Positions 1-6,122 of a stretch of DNA of 7,852 nt are shown piece after piece (the first letter of the stretch is position 1; each line of letters starts with the position of its first letter). Both the position numbers and the translations under genes were made by a program. This DNA is from Chloroflexota bacterium (lineage in GTDB: Bacteria; Chloroflexota; Anaerolineae; Anaerolineales; DRKV01). The stretch lies in the NCBI GenBank assembly GCA_011051635.1, contig DRKV01000183.1, forward strand, positions 1-7,852, read 5' to 3'. The notes under the pieces are model-generated. The model was not told the DNA's origin. It saw only the letters and a program-made list of their open reading frames with translations, and ran no database searches.

Positions 1-816
1 GAAACGGTGACCATCTTCGGGCGGCAGGTCTCGCTGGCGCTGGCAAATATCAATGTGGGCGTGCTCTACATCATGGCGGTAGCCTCCATCGCTGTGTACG
101 GCATCGTCCTGGCGGGATGGTCTTCCAACAACAAGTACGCCATGATGGGCGGCTTGCGCGCCTCGGCGCAGATGATTTCCTACGAACTGGCGCTGGGGCT
201 GGCCTTTGCCCTCCCCGTGCTGATGGCCGGTTCGATGAACCTGCTGGAAATCGTCCAGGCGCAGCAAGGTTTCTGGTACATCCTCTTGCAGCCGGTGGGC
301 TTCGTCATTTTCATCATCGCCAGTCTGGCGGAAGTCAACCGCTCGCCCTTCGATATGCCCGAAGCGGAGCAGGAACTGACCGCCGGGTATCACACCGAGT
401 ATTCCGGGATGAAGTTTGCGCTTTTCTACATGGGCGAGTACATCAAGATGATTGCGGTCAGCGCTTTTGCGGCCAGTTTCTTCCTGGGCGGCTACAGCGG
501 GCCGGGAGTGGAAAGTCATCCGTGGCTTGGCCCGCTTTACCTTCTCTTGAAAATTGTGGCGGTGCTCTTCTGGATGATTTGGATGCGCGCTACCCTGCCG
601 CGCTTCCGTTACGACCGCCTGATGGCCTTCGGCTGGAAGGTGCTCTTCCCGGTTGCCCTGGCCGACGTGCTCCTGACCGCCGTTGTGCTGGTGCTCATGC
701 CCCAGGCCGCCGGGGCGGCCTTGTTCCTGCCCCTTTTAGTGGTGAACGCAGTCGTCTTTGTCCTGGCGTTGGCGCTGCTTTCGATGGGTTTAGGAGGTAA
801 GCAAAATGTTGCGTGA
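1..816 (+). CDS. nuoH: NADH-quinone oxidoreductase subunit H (NuoH), 5'-truncated by the window edge
   Basis: NuoH is the membrane subunit of complex I that, with NuoB and NuoD, forms the quinone-binding chamber and links it to the proton pumps. The frame is open from base 1, so the GTG at 7 is an internal Val codon and the true start lies upstream; about 50-60 N-terminal residues, including the first membrane helix, are missing by comparison with the usual 320-340 aa. Seven hydrophobic segments remain. The family signature EVNRSPFDMPEAEQEL is encoded at 331-378, followed by GYHTEYSGMKFALFYMGEY, and GLRASAQMISYELALG starts at 151. These acidic and basic loop residues line the quinone cavity and the entry to the proton path. 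The end of the gene carries the Shine-Dalgarno of nuoI and overlaps it by 11 bases, so the two are probably translationally coupled. Family assignment is secure. Confidence 0.97.
   Translation, partial: ETVTIFGRQVSLALANINVGVLYIMAVASIAVYGIVLAGWSSNNKYAMMGGLRASAQMISYELALGLAFALPVLMAGSMNLLEIVQAQQGFWYILLQPVGFVIFIIASLAEVNRSPFDMPEAEQELTAGYHTEYSGMKFALFYMGEYIKMIAVSAFAASFFLGGYSGPGVESHPWLGPLYLLLKIVAVLFWMIWMRATLPRFRYDRLMAFGWKVLFPVALADVLLTAVVLVLMPQAAGAALFLPLLVVNAVVFVLALALLSMGLGGKQNVA
792..797 (+). promoter_or_regulatory. Shine-Dalgarno of nuoI inside the nuoH 3' end
   Basis: AGGAGG lies 8 bases before the ATG at 806, inside the last codons of nuoH. It fixes the nuoI start and indicates that nuoI is initiated while ribosomes finish nuoH. 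Confidence 0.8.
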
Positions 817-1306
817 AGTGATGCGCGGCCTTTCGACCACGCTCAAATCCATGTTCGAGACGCCGGTGACCGTCCAGTACCCGGAGGTCAAGCGGCCTGT
901 GAAGACCCGCTACCGCGGGCGGCACCATCTCCGGCGTTATGAGAACGGCCTGGAGCGCTGCATCGGCTGCTCCCTGTGCGCCGCGGCCTGCCCCGTGGAC
1001 GCCATCTTCGTGGAAGCCTCCGAGAACACGGACGAAGAGCGCTATTCCCCCGGTGAGCGCTACGCCAGCACCTACGAAATCAATATGCTGCGCTGCATTT
1101 ACTGCGGCTACTGCGCCGACGCCTGTCCTACGCAGGCCATCGTGATGGGCGATGATTACGAACTTTCTTTCACCGACCGGGCGCAGGCCATCTACACCAA
1201 AGAGATGCTCCTTGACCCCGCGCCGGAAGGCGGGCAGCCTACGCCGCAGAAGACGGAGCCGGGCAAATACACGCGCCCCATCCCCGAAATGGAAGACCCC
1301 CAGTAA
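806..1306 (+). CDS. nuoI: NADH-quinone oxidoreductase subunit I (NuoI), 2x[4Fe-4S] ferredoxin-like
   Basis: NuoI carries clusters N6a and N6b, which pass electrons along the peripheral arm towards N2 and the quinone. Two Cys motifs are visible in the 166 aa protein: CIGCSLCAAACP (Cys52, 55, 58, 62) and CIYCGYCADACP (Cys97, 100, 103, 107). The fourth Cys of each motif ligates the other cluster, as in bacterial-type ferredoxins, and all eight ligands are present. An N-terminal amphipathic segment (about 1-20) is expected to sit on the membrane next to NuoH. Between the two motifs is the family-typical stretch ENTDEERYSPGERYASTYEI. The C-terminal tail (about 138-166) is Pro-rich and low in complexity, as is common in this family. 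The start at 806 is set by AGGAGG at 792-797. The next gene, nuoJ, starts 12 bases downstream. Confidence 0.98.
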   Translation: MLREVMRGLSTTLKSMFETPVTVQYPEVKRPVKTRYRGRHHLRRYENGLERCIGCSLCAAACPVDAIFVEASENTDEERYSPGERYASTYEINMLRCIYCGYCADACPTQAIVMGDDYELSFTDRAQAIYTKEMLLDPAPEGGQPTPQKTEPGKYTRPIPEMEDPQ

Positions 1307-1318
1307 CCGAGGCGAACC

Positions 1319-1831
1319 ATGACCCTTGATGTGATTCTGTTCTTCATCCTGGCCCTGATTGCCGTGGCCGCCGCGGCAGGGATGCTGTTGAGCAAGAACG
1401 CCGTCCATGCGGCCTTGTTCCTGGTGCTGAATTTTGCTACCCTGGCGGTCTTCTATCTGATTTTGGGCGGCCCCTTCATCAGCATGGCGCAAATCACCGT
1501 CTATACCGGGGCCATCATGGTGCTGTTCCTTTTCGTCATCATGCTCCTGGGGGTGGAGAAACTGCGGGGCGAGGACAAACTCGCCTGGCAGATTCCCACC
1601 GCTGCGGTTCTGGCGGGCGTTTTGCTCATCGAGGCCGGGTATTTTCTCTTCTTCCGCCGCGTCCCCGTGGAGATGAGCGGGACAGCCTCCCTCCCGGAGA
1701 CTTTTGGCGGCCCCCAGGCTATCAGCGCCACCCTCTTTTCGCAGTATGCCCTGCCGGTGGAGATTGCAGGCGTCCTGCTGCTGGTCGCCATGGTGGGCGT
1801 GATTGTGATGACGAAGTGGAATGCGGAATGA
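1319..1831 (+). CDS. nuoJ: NADH-quinone oxidoreductase subunit J (NuoJ)
   Basis: NuoJ (ND6 family) is a small membrane subunit between NuoH and NuoK/NuoN. Its third helix changes conformation during turnover and connects the central water wire. The 170 aa product has five hydrophobic segments (about 3-23, 29-49, 57-78, 91-111, 147-165). The third contains the conserved QITVYTGAIMVLFLFVIML block with Tyr62, at the site of the pi-bulge known in this family, and ends in Glu80. The start ATG has a modest GAGG at 1309-1312 with a 6-base spacer. The last codons (KWNAE and the TGA stop) are written by the repeat GAATGCGGAATG at 1819-1830, so the C-terminus may have been reset by a repeat insertion. 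An unusually long gap of 200 bases separates it from nuoK. Confidence 0.97.
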   Translation: MTLDVILFFILALIAVAAAAGMLLSKNAVHAALFLVLNFATLAVFYLILGGPFISMAQITVYTGAIMVLFLFVIMLLGVEKLRGEDKLAWQIPTAAVLAGVLLIEAGYFLFFRRVPVEMSGTASLPETFGGPQAISATLFSQYALPVEIAGVLLLVAMVGVIVMTKWNAE

Positions 1832-1851
1832 GGAAGGCAGAGGGCAGAATG
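1819..1851 (+). repeat. Purine-rich GGAATG/GGCAGA short repeats overlapping the nuoJ stop
   Basis: GAATGCGGAATG (1819-1830) is followed by a degenerate run of GGAAGGC, AGAGGGC and GCAGAATG (1844-1851). The same words return at 1979-1990 (GAATGCAGAATG, 11 of 12 identical to 1819-1830) on the other side of the palindromic element. GCAGAATG at 1844-1851 and 1983-1990 is an exact 8-base direct repeat flanking that element. The style resembles the short tandem heptamers (GGCAGAA-like) known in cyanobacterial genomes, but I infer no relationship. Confidence 0.6.
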
Positions 1852-1865
1852 ATAATCCTGGTCTT

Positions 1866-1967
1866 GGCGACTAAAGTCACGGCGACATTTGCGAAGTCGC
1901 CCTTCGGCGACTGGAAACCCAACCTGCGAAGGCAGGTTTCGCAGTCGTTGCTGCGATTTCAATCGCC
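1866..1967. repeat. Bipartite palindromic repeat, copy A (nuoJ-nuoK gap)
   Basis: Two 49-base arms (1866-1914 and the reverse complement of 1919-1967) align without gaps at 32 of 49 positions, joined by AAAC at 1915-1918. Each arm reads outside to inside: a mini-palindrome of the form GCGAYT-RA-ARTCRC, then GCRAC, then TGCGAA, a 7-bp stem with a CTTC/GAAG loop, then GG. The inner hairpins are AGTCGCC-CTTC-GGCGACT (1895-1912) and AACCTGC-GAAG-GCAGGTT (1921-1938), both perfect. The stems differ at four of seven base pairs and every change is compensated. The outer palindrome on the right, GCGATT-TC-AATCGC (1953-1966), is also perfect. A diverged copy in inverse orientation lies near 7684-7779. 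It looks like a REP/BIME-like or MITE-like dispersed element; no ORF is inside. Confidence 0.75.
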
Positions 1968-2031
1968 GGAACAGTTATGAATGCAGAATGCTGTCATCTG
2001 AGCCTTGCCCGCTGAATTTTGAGGAGAGATT

Positions 2032-2334
2032 ATGCTGCCGGTAACGTACTACATAGGACTTTCGGCTGTTTTGTTCATCATGGGGGCGTTGGGCGTGCTC
2101 ATCCGCCGCAATTTGATTGTCATTTTCATGTCGGTGGAACTGATGCTCAACGCCGCCAACCTGGCTTTCGTGGCTTTTGCCCGCTATTACCAGGAGATGA
2201 GCGGACAGGTATTCGTCTTTTTCGTGATGGCGGTTGCTGCTGCGGAAGTGGCGGTCGGATTGTCCCTGATTGTGGCAATCTACCGCGCCCGGCGCACTGT
2301 CAACGTGGATGACCTCAGCGAGATGAAGGGATAA
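2032..2334 (+). CDS. nuoK: NADH-quinone oxidoreductase subunit K (NuoK)
   Basis: NuoK (ND4L family) is a three-helix membrane subunit that carries two membrane-buried glutamates of the central proton path. The product is 100 aa, the usual family length. Glu36 lies in SVELMLNAANL (helix 2) and Glu72 in AAAEVAVGLSLIV (helix 3); both match the numbering of the essential glutamates in E. coli NuoK. Arg25-Arg26 in the loop after helix 1 are also conserved there. The start is supported by AGGAG at 2022-2026, 5 bases before the ATG. The preceding 200-base gap has no convincing promoter, so the gene probably depends on read-through from upstream. The coding end supplies the ribosome-binding purines (AAGGG, 2326-2330) for nuoL, which starts 5 bases after the stop. 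Confidence 0.98.
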   Translation: MLPVTYYIGLSAVLFIMGALGVLIRRNLIVIFMSVELMLNAANLAFVAFARYYQEMSGQVFVFFVMAVAAAEVAVGLSLIVAIYRARRTVNVDDLSEMKG

Positions 2335-2339
2335 CGACC

Positions 2340-4466
2340 ATGCTCTTGAGTGAAGTTAGCAGTTCCCCCGCGCTGTTCCATCTCATTCCCTGGATTGTCT
2401 TCTTCCCGGTCATCGGCCTGACCCTGAACATCATCTTCAACGGGCGGCTGAGCGAGAAGGTGGTCGGGACTATCGCCAGCACGGCCTCCGGCCTGTCCTT
2501 CGTCATCGCCGTTCTGATGGCGGTAGGGCTGGCGCAAAATCACGGGGAACCGGTGGTGGTGCCCTTCCTGGAGTGGATTCATATCGGCGACCTGCAACTG
2601 GATTGGGCTTTCCAGGTGGATACCCTCTCCGTGGTGATGATGCTGGTGGTCTCCGGTGTGGGGACGCTCATCCACATCTACGCCATCGGCTACATGCACG
2701 AGGACGTGCAGCATCAGGGAAACCCGCGCATGTACCCGCGCTTCTTCGTCTTCTTCAATCTCTTCATCGCCATGATGATGATTCTCGTCACCGGGGCGAG
2801 TTACACCATGCTCTTCGTGGGATGGGAAGGCGTCGGGTTGTGCTCTTACCTGTTGATTGGTTTCTGGTTCGATAAGGGCGAGGACGGCATCGGCAACGCT
2901 CTGGCGGGCAAGAAGGCCTTCATCGTCAACCGCATCGGCGATTTCGGCTTCCTGATTGCCATGTTCCTCACCTTCTGGGCTTTCGGCTCGCTCAGTTTCA
3001 TGGACGTGTTCCCCAAAGCCCCCGAAGTTGCCCAGGCGATGCCCGGCGTGGTGCTCGCCATCACCCTCTTCATGCTCCTGGGCGTGACCGGTAAATCGGC
3101 GCAAATTCCCCTGTATGTGTGGCTGCCGGACGCCATGGCCGGCCCGACCCCGGTTTCCGCCCTCATCCATGCGGCCACGATGGTGACGGCGGGCGTCTAT
3201 CTGGTAGCCCGCTCCGCTCCGATTTTCGTCAACGTGCCGCAGGGACAAAACGCTGTCGCTTTGGTCGGCGGGCTGACCGCCCTCGTGGCCGCGACCATCG
3301 CCGTGGCGCAGTACGACATCAAGAAGGTGCTGGCTTACTCCACGGTCAGCCAACTGGGTTTCATGGTGGCCGCCGTGGGGATGGGCGCTTTCGTGGCCGG
3401 GATGTTCCACCTGATAACGCACGCCTTCTTCAAGGCGCTCCTCTTCCTCAGCGCCGGTTCGGTCATTCAGGGGATGGAGCGCGGCGAACATCACGTTGCC
3501 CACCACGCTCACGAGGAAATCCACGCCCGCAAGAAGAAGCGCAAGAAAAAAGAAGAACACGCCTTCGACCCCCAGGACATGCGCAATATGGGCGGCTTGC
3601 GCCGCCAGATGCCCGTCACCTTCTGGGTGTACCTCACCGGCGCGGTAGCCCTGGCGGGCGTGCCGCCCCTGGCCGGTTTCTTCTCCAAAGACGAGATTCT
3701 TCTGGAGGCCAGTCACCTCAACAAACCGGTTTACATCCTCCTGGTGCTGGCCGCCATTCTGACCGCCTTCTACATGGGGCGGCAAATCCTGATGGTCTTC
3801 TACGGGGAGCCGCGCACCGCTCCCGCCAAACATGCCGAAGAAAGCCCGTCGGTGATGACCGTCCCGCTGATGATTTTGGCGTTCCTGGCTTTCTTTGGCG
3901 GCTTGCTCAATTTCCCCGGCATCCAGACCCTCGAGCATTGGCTGGAACATACTTTTGCCTTCTTCGAGGTCGAACTGGAGTCCCTGCCCTTCAGCCCCGC
4001 GGTCGCCACCCTCTCCACCGTCCTGGCGCTGGCCTCCATCACCGCGGCTTGGTTCCTGTACGGGCGGGAGCCGCTCAAAAAGGGTGAACCCGACCCCCTG
4101 CGCCGCATCCTGGGGCCGGTCTTTACCGGGATGGAGAACAAATGGTGGGTGGATGAAGTTTACTGGTTCCTGATTGTAGACCGCTACGTGGATTTGGCCT
4201 GGTTCCTGGCCGATTACGTGGACTGGCGTTTCTGGCACGACTGGTTCCACGAAAAGGTCGTTCTGGCCGGATACAACGCGCTCAGCCGCATCCTGGCCGT
4301 GCGGATTGACCTGGGCGGCATTGACCGGATTGCCAACGGCCTGGCCGACGGCACCCAGGCCCTGGCCGCCCGTATGCGCCGCCTGCAAACCGGATACGTG
4401 CGTAACTACGCCCTTTCCGTGTTCTTCGGCGTTGTCGTTATCATCGGTTATCTGATGTTCCGCTAA
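2340..4466 (+). CDS. nuoL: NADH-quinone oxidoreductase subunit L (NuoL), distal proton pump
   Basis: NuoL (ND5 family) is the antiporter-like subunit at the tip of the membrane arm. The 708 aa protein is longer than E. coli NuoL (613 aa). Visible motifs are the helix-5 glutamate Glu163 in GWEGVGLCSYLLIGFW, the helix-7 lysine Lys252 in GKSAQIPLYVWLPDAMAGPT, the block DIKKVLAYSTVSQLGFM, and Lys365 in HLITHAFFKALLFL, next to the broken-helix region. GFFSKDEIL (447-455) holds the later conserved Lys450. Between GSVIQGM and PQDMRNMGGL sits an extra His/Lys-rich loop (about residues 383-409). The C-terminal part (about 600-708), rich in Trp and Tyr, includes the amphipathic lateral helix and a last anchor after QTGYVRNYALS; long tails of this type are common in non-proteobacterial NuoL. 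The start ATG at 2340 has AAGGG 9 bases upstream. The TAA stop lies in the first unit of a heptamer repeat. Confidence 0.97.
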   Translation: MLLSEVSSSPALFHLIPWIVFFPVIGLTLNIIFNGRLSEKVVGTIASTASGLSFVIAVLMAVGLAQNHGEPVVVPFLEWIHIGDLQLDWAFQVDTLSVVMMLVVSGVGTLIHIYAIGYMHEDVQHQGNPRMYPRFFVFFNLFIAMMMILVTGASYTMLFVGWEGVGLCSYLLIGFWFDKGEDGIGNALAGKKAFIVNRIGDFGFLIAMFLTFWAFGSLSFMDVFPKAPEVAQAMPGVVLAITLFMLLGVTGKSAQIPLYVWLPDAMAGPTPVSALIHAATMVTAGVYLVARSAPIFVNVPQGQNAVALVGGLTALVAATIAVAQYDIKKVLAYSTVSQLGFMVAAVGMGAFVAGMFHLITHAFFKALLFLSAGSVIQGMERGEHHVAHHAHEEIHARKKKRKKKEEHAFDPQDMRNMGGLRRQMPVTFWVYLTGAVALAGVPPLAGFFSKDEILLEASHLNKPVYILLVLAAILTAFYMGRQILMVFYGEPRTAPAKHAEESPSVMTVPLMILAFLAFFGGLLNFPGIQTLEHWLEHTFAFFEVELESLPFSPAVATLSTVLALASITAAWFLYGREPLKKGEPDPLRRILGPVFTGMENKWWVDEVYWFLIVDRYVDLAWFLADYVDWRFWHDWFHEKVVLAGYNALSRILAVRIDLGGIDRIANGLADGTQALAARMRRLQTGYVRNYALSVFFGVVVIIGYLMFR

Positions 4467-4528
4467 CCCCTAACTCCTAACCCGCAACTCCCTAACCTCG
4501 CAACCCCTAACCCCGCAACTCCTAACCC
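4463..4528 (+). repeat. Telomere-like CTAACYC heptamer tract between nuoL and nuoM
   Basis: About nine degenerate units of 7-8 bases run in tandem: CTAACCC, CTAACTC, CTAACCC, GCAACTC, CCTAACCT, CGCAACCC, CTAACCCC, GCAACTC, CTAACCC. The first unit includes the nuoL stop codon. On the minus strand it reads as GGGTTAG-like units with six runs of three or more G, so a G-quadruplex on the template strand is conceivable. The tract fills nearly all of the 74-base nuoL-nuoM gap and ends just before the nuoM ribosome-binding site. Confidence 0.85.
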
Positions 4529-4540
4529 TGAGGGCCGATT

Positions 4541-6064
4541 ATGGACTTTCTCATGCACCCGCTCAATTTGGTGACGTTCTTCCCCGTGCTGGGGGTACTC
4601 GTCATTTTGTTCCTCAAGCAGGAACAGAAAAACGCCATCCGCTGGGTGGCCCTGGTCACTTCGTTGATTACCTTTGGCATCTCGCTGGCGGTGCTGGCGC
4701 AGTTCAACGCCTCCAACCCCGATTTGCAACTGACCATCAACGAACCCTGGATTCAGGTTGCCGGTTGGAACATCCACTACTACCTGGGCGTGGATGGTCT
4801 CAGCATCCTCCTGGTGCTGCTGACCACCTTCCTGACTCCCATTTCCATCCTGTCCACCTGGACGGCGATTGACGAGCGCGTCAAGGACTTCATGATTTTC
4901 TTCCTTCTTCTGGAAGTGGGCATGATGGGCGTCTTCCTGGCGCAAGACCTGTTCCTCTTCTACGTCTTCTGGGAGTTCACCCTGGTGCCGATGTACTTCC
5001 TGATTGGCATCTGGGGCGGCCCGAACCGGATGTACGCGGCCATCAAGTTCTTCCTCTACACTATGGCTGGCTCCATCCTGATGCTGCTGGCTATCCTGTG
5101 GCTGGGCATCCATCAGGGCACGTTCTCCGTACCGGAGTTGATTGCCAAAGGCGGCATCCCCGCCGACGTGCAGTTGTGGCTCTTCATCGCCTTTGCGATG
5201 GCCTTCGCCATCAAAGTCCCCATGTGGCCGCTGCACTCCTGGCTGCCCGACGCCCACGTGCAGGCCCCCACCGCCGGTTCCGTCATCTTGGCGGGCGTGC
5301 TGCTGAAAATGGGGACTTACGGCTTCCTGCGCTTCAACCTGCCGCTCTTCCCGCAGGCCGCCGTCAAGGCCGCTCCCACCATGGCTTTGCTGGCCGTCAT
5401 CGGCATCCTCTATGGGGCGGCGGTTTCTTACGCCCAGACGGATGTCAAGAAACTGGTCGCATACTCCTCCATCAGCCACCTGGGGTTTGTCATGCTCGGC
5501 CTGTTTGCCCTCAATCCGCAAGGGATTCAGGGTGCTATTCTGCAAATGGTCAACCACGGCCTCAGCACGGGGGCTTTGTTCCTCCTGGTGGGGATGGTGT
5601 ACGAACGCCGCCACACCCGCGATATGGATAAGTTCGGCGGCCTGTGGAAGGTAACTCCCATTTACGGCGCGCTGACCCTGATTGTGACCCTCTCCTCCAT
5701 GGGGCTGCCCGGCCTGAACGGTTTCGTCGGCGAGTTCACCATCTTGCTGGGGGCCTGGGGCGCCGGAGATGCAGGCGGACCTTTGGGGTCGCACTACTAC
5801 GCCGGTTTTGCCGCCCTGGGCGTCATTCTGGCGGCGGTGTACATGCTCTTCATGTTCCAGAAGTTGTTCCTGGGGCCGGTGACGCACGAGGAGAACAAGA
5901 AACTCTCCGATTTGAACTGGCGCGAGATTGCGACCATCGTCCCCCTGCTGCTCTTCATCTTCTGGATTGGTCTGTACCCCAAGCCGTTCTTCGGCCTGAT
6001 GGCTCCCGCCGTTGAGAAAATGGTGACGCTGGTTCATGGCGCTGCGCTGGCCGCCCTGCCGTAA
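4541..6064 (+). CDS. nuoM: NADH-quinone oxidoreductase subunit M (NuoM), proton pump
   Basis: NuoM (ND4 family) is the middle antiporter-like pump of the membrane arm, between NuoL and NuoN. The 507 aa length matches the family (about 500). Key residues are visible: Glu145 in FWEFTLVPMYFLIGIWGG (helix 5), Lys225 in AIKVPMWPLHSWLPDAHVQAP (helix 7), Lys256 in LLKMGTYGFLRF (helix 8), the block DVKKLVAYSSISHLGFV, His338 in MVNHGLSTGALFLL, and Glu399 in GLNGFVGEF (helix 12, where NuoM has Glu instead of the Lys of L and N). All charges of the proposed proton path are therefore present. The ATG at 4541 is preferred over the ATG at 4553 because GAGGG (4530-4534) sits 6 bases before it. The repeat tract upstream may affect its expression. 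Confidence 0.98.
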   Translation: MDFLMHPLNLVTFFPVLGVLVILFLKQEQKNAIRWVALVTSLITFGISLAVLAQFNASNPDLQLTINEPWIQVAGWNIHYYLGVDGLSILLVLLTTFLTPISILSTWTAIDERVKDFMIFFLLLEVGMMGVFLAQDLFLFYVFWEFTLVPMYFLIGIWGGPNRMYAAIKFFLYTMAGSILMLLAILWLGIHQGTFSVPELIAKGGIPADVQLWLFIAFAMAFAIKVPMWPLHSWLPDAHVQAPTAGSVILAGVLLKMGTYGFLRFNLPLFPQAAVKAAPTMALLAVIGILYGAAVSYAQTDVKKLVAYSSISHLGFVMLGLFALNPQGIQGAILQMVNHGLSTGALFLLVGMVYERRHTRDMDKFGGLWKVTPIYGALTLIVTLSSMGLPGLNGFVGEFTILLGAWGAGDAGGPLGSHYYAGFAALGVILAAVYMLFMFQKLFLGPVTHEENKKLSDLNWREIATIVPLLLFIFWIGLYPKPFFGLMAPAVEKMVTLVHGAALAALP

Positions 6065-6077
6065 TGCTTGATGTGGC

Positions 6078-6106
6078 GCGCTGCCTCCCGCAAGGGAGGG
6101 CAGCGT
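6078..6106 (+). promoter_or_regulatory. Bulged GNRA stem-loop just upstream of the nuoN ribosome-binding site
   Basis: CGCTGCC (6079-6085) pairs with GGCAGCG (6099-6105), and TCCC (6086-6089) pairs with GGGA (6094-6097), with one bulged G at 6098 and the tetraloop GCAA (6090-6093). A G.U pair at 6078/6106 extends it to 12 pairs. No T-run follows, so it is not a standard terminator. It starts 13 bases after the nuoM stop and ends 3 bases before the nuoN Shine-Dalgarno, suggesting a role in mRNA processing, stability or differential translation. Confidence 0.55.
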
Positions 6107-6109
6107 CCC

Positions 6110-6115
6110 AAGGAG
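6110..6115 (+). promoter_or_regulatory. Shine-Dalgarno of nuoN
   Basis: AAGGAG lies 7 bases before the ATG at 6123 and sets the nuoN start. It directly follows the stem-loop at 6078-6106, which leaves it single-stranded when folded. Confidence 0.75.
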
Positions 6116-6122
6116 AACGCCC

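Noticed and set aside
7..9. GTG as a start codon for nuoH
   Set aside because: The frame is open to base 1, there is no ribosome-binding site in view, and the family has an additional N-terminal helix upstream.
1866..1967. CRISPR array or tRNA in the nuoJ-nuoK gap
   Set aside because: The units are inverted rather than directly repeated with spacers, and no cloverleaf with anticodon and T-loop can be drawn.
1832..2031. Internal promoter upstream of nuoK (for example GATAAT near 1851)
   Set aside because: No -35 at proper spacing and no extended -10; the words belong to the repeats.
3535..3560. Programmed frameshift at the A-rich run in nuoL (A6 near 3545-3550)
   Set aside because: The zero frame continues with normal NuoL sequence to a correct C-terminus, and the run is not a canonical slippery heptamer in phase.
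2280..4388. A 702-codon open frame on the minus strand opposite nuoL
   Set aside because: Its Gln/His/Glu/Gly-rich product is what the antisense of a GC-biased membrane protein gene looks like. It has no recognisable domain, and nuoL is unmistakable on the other strand.
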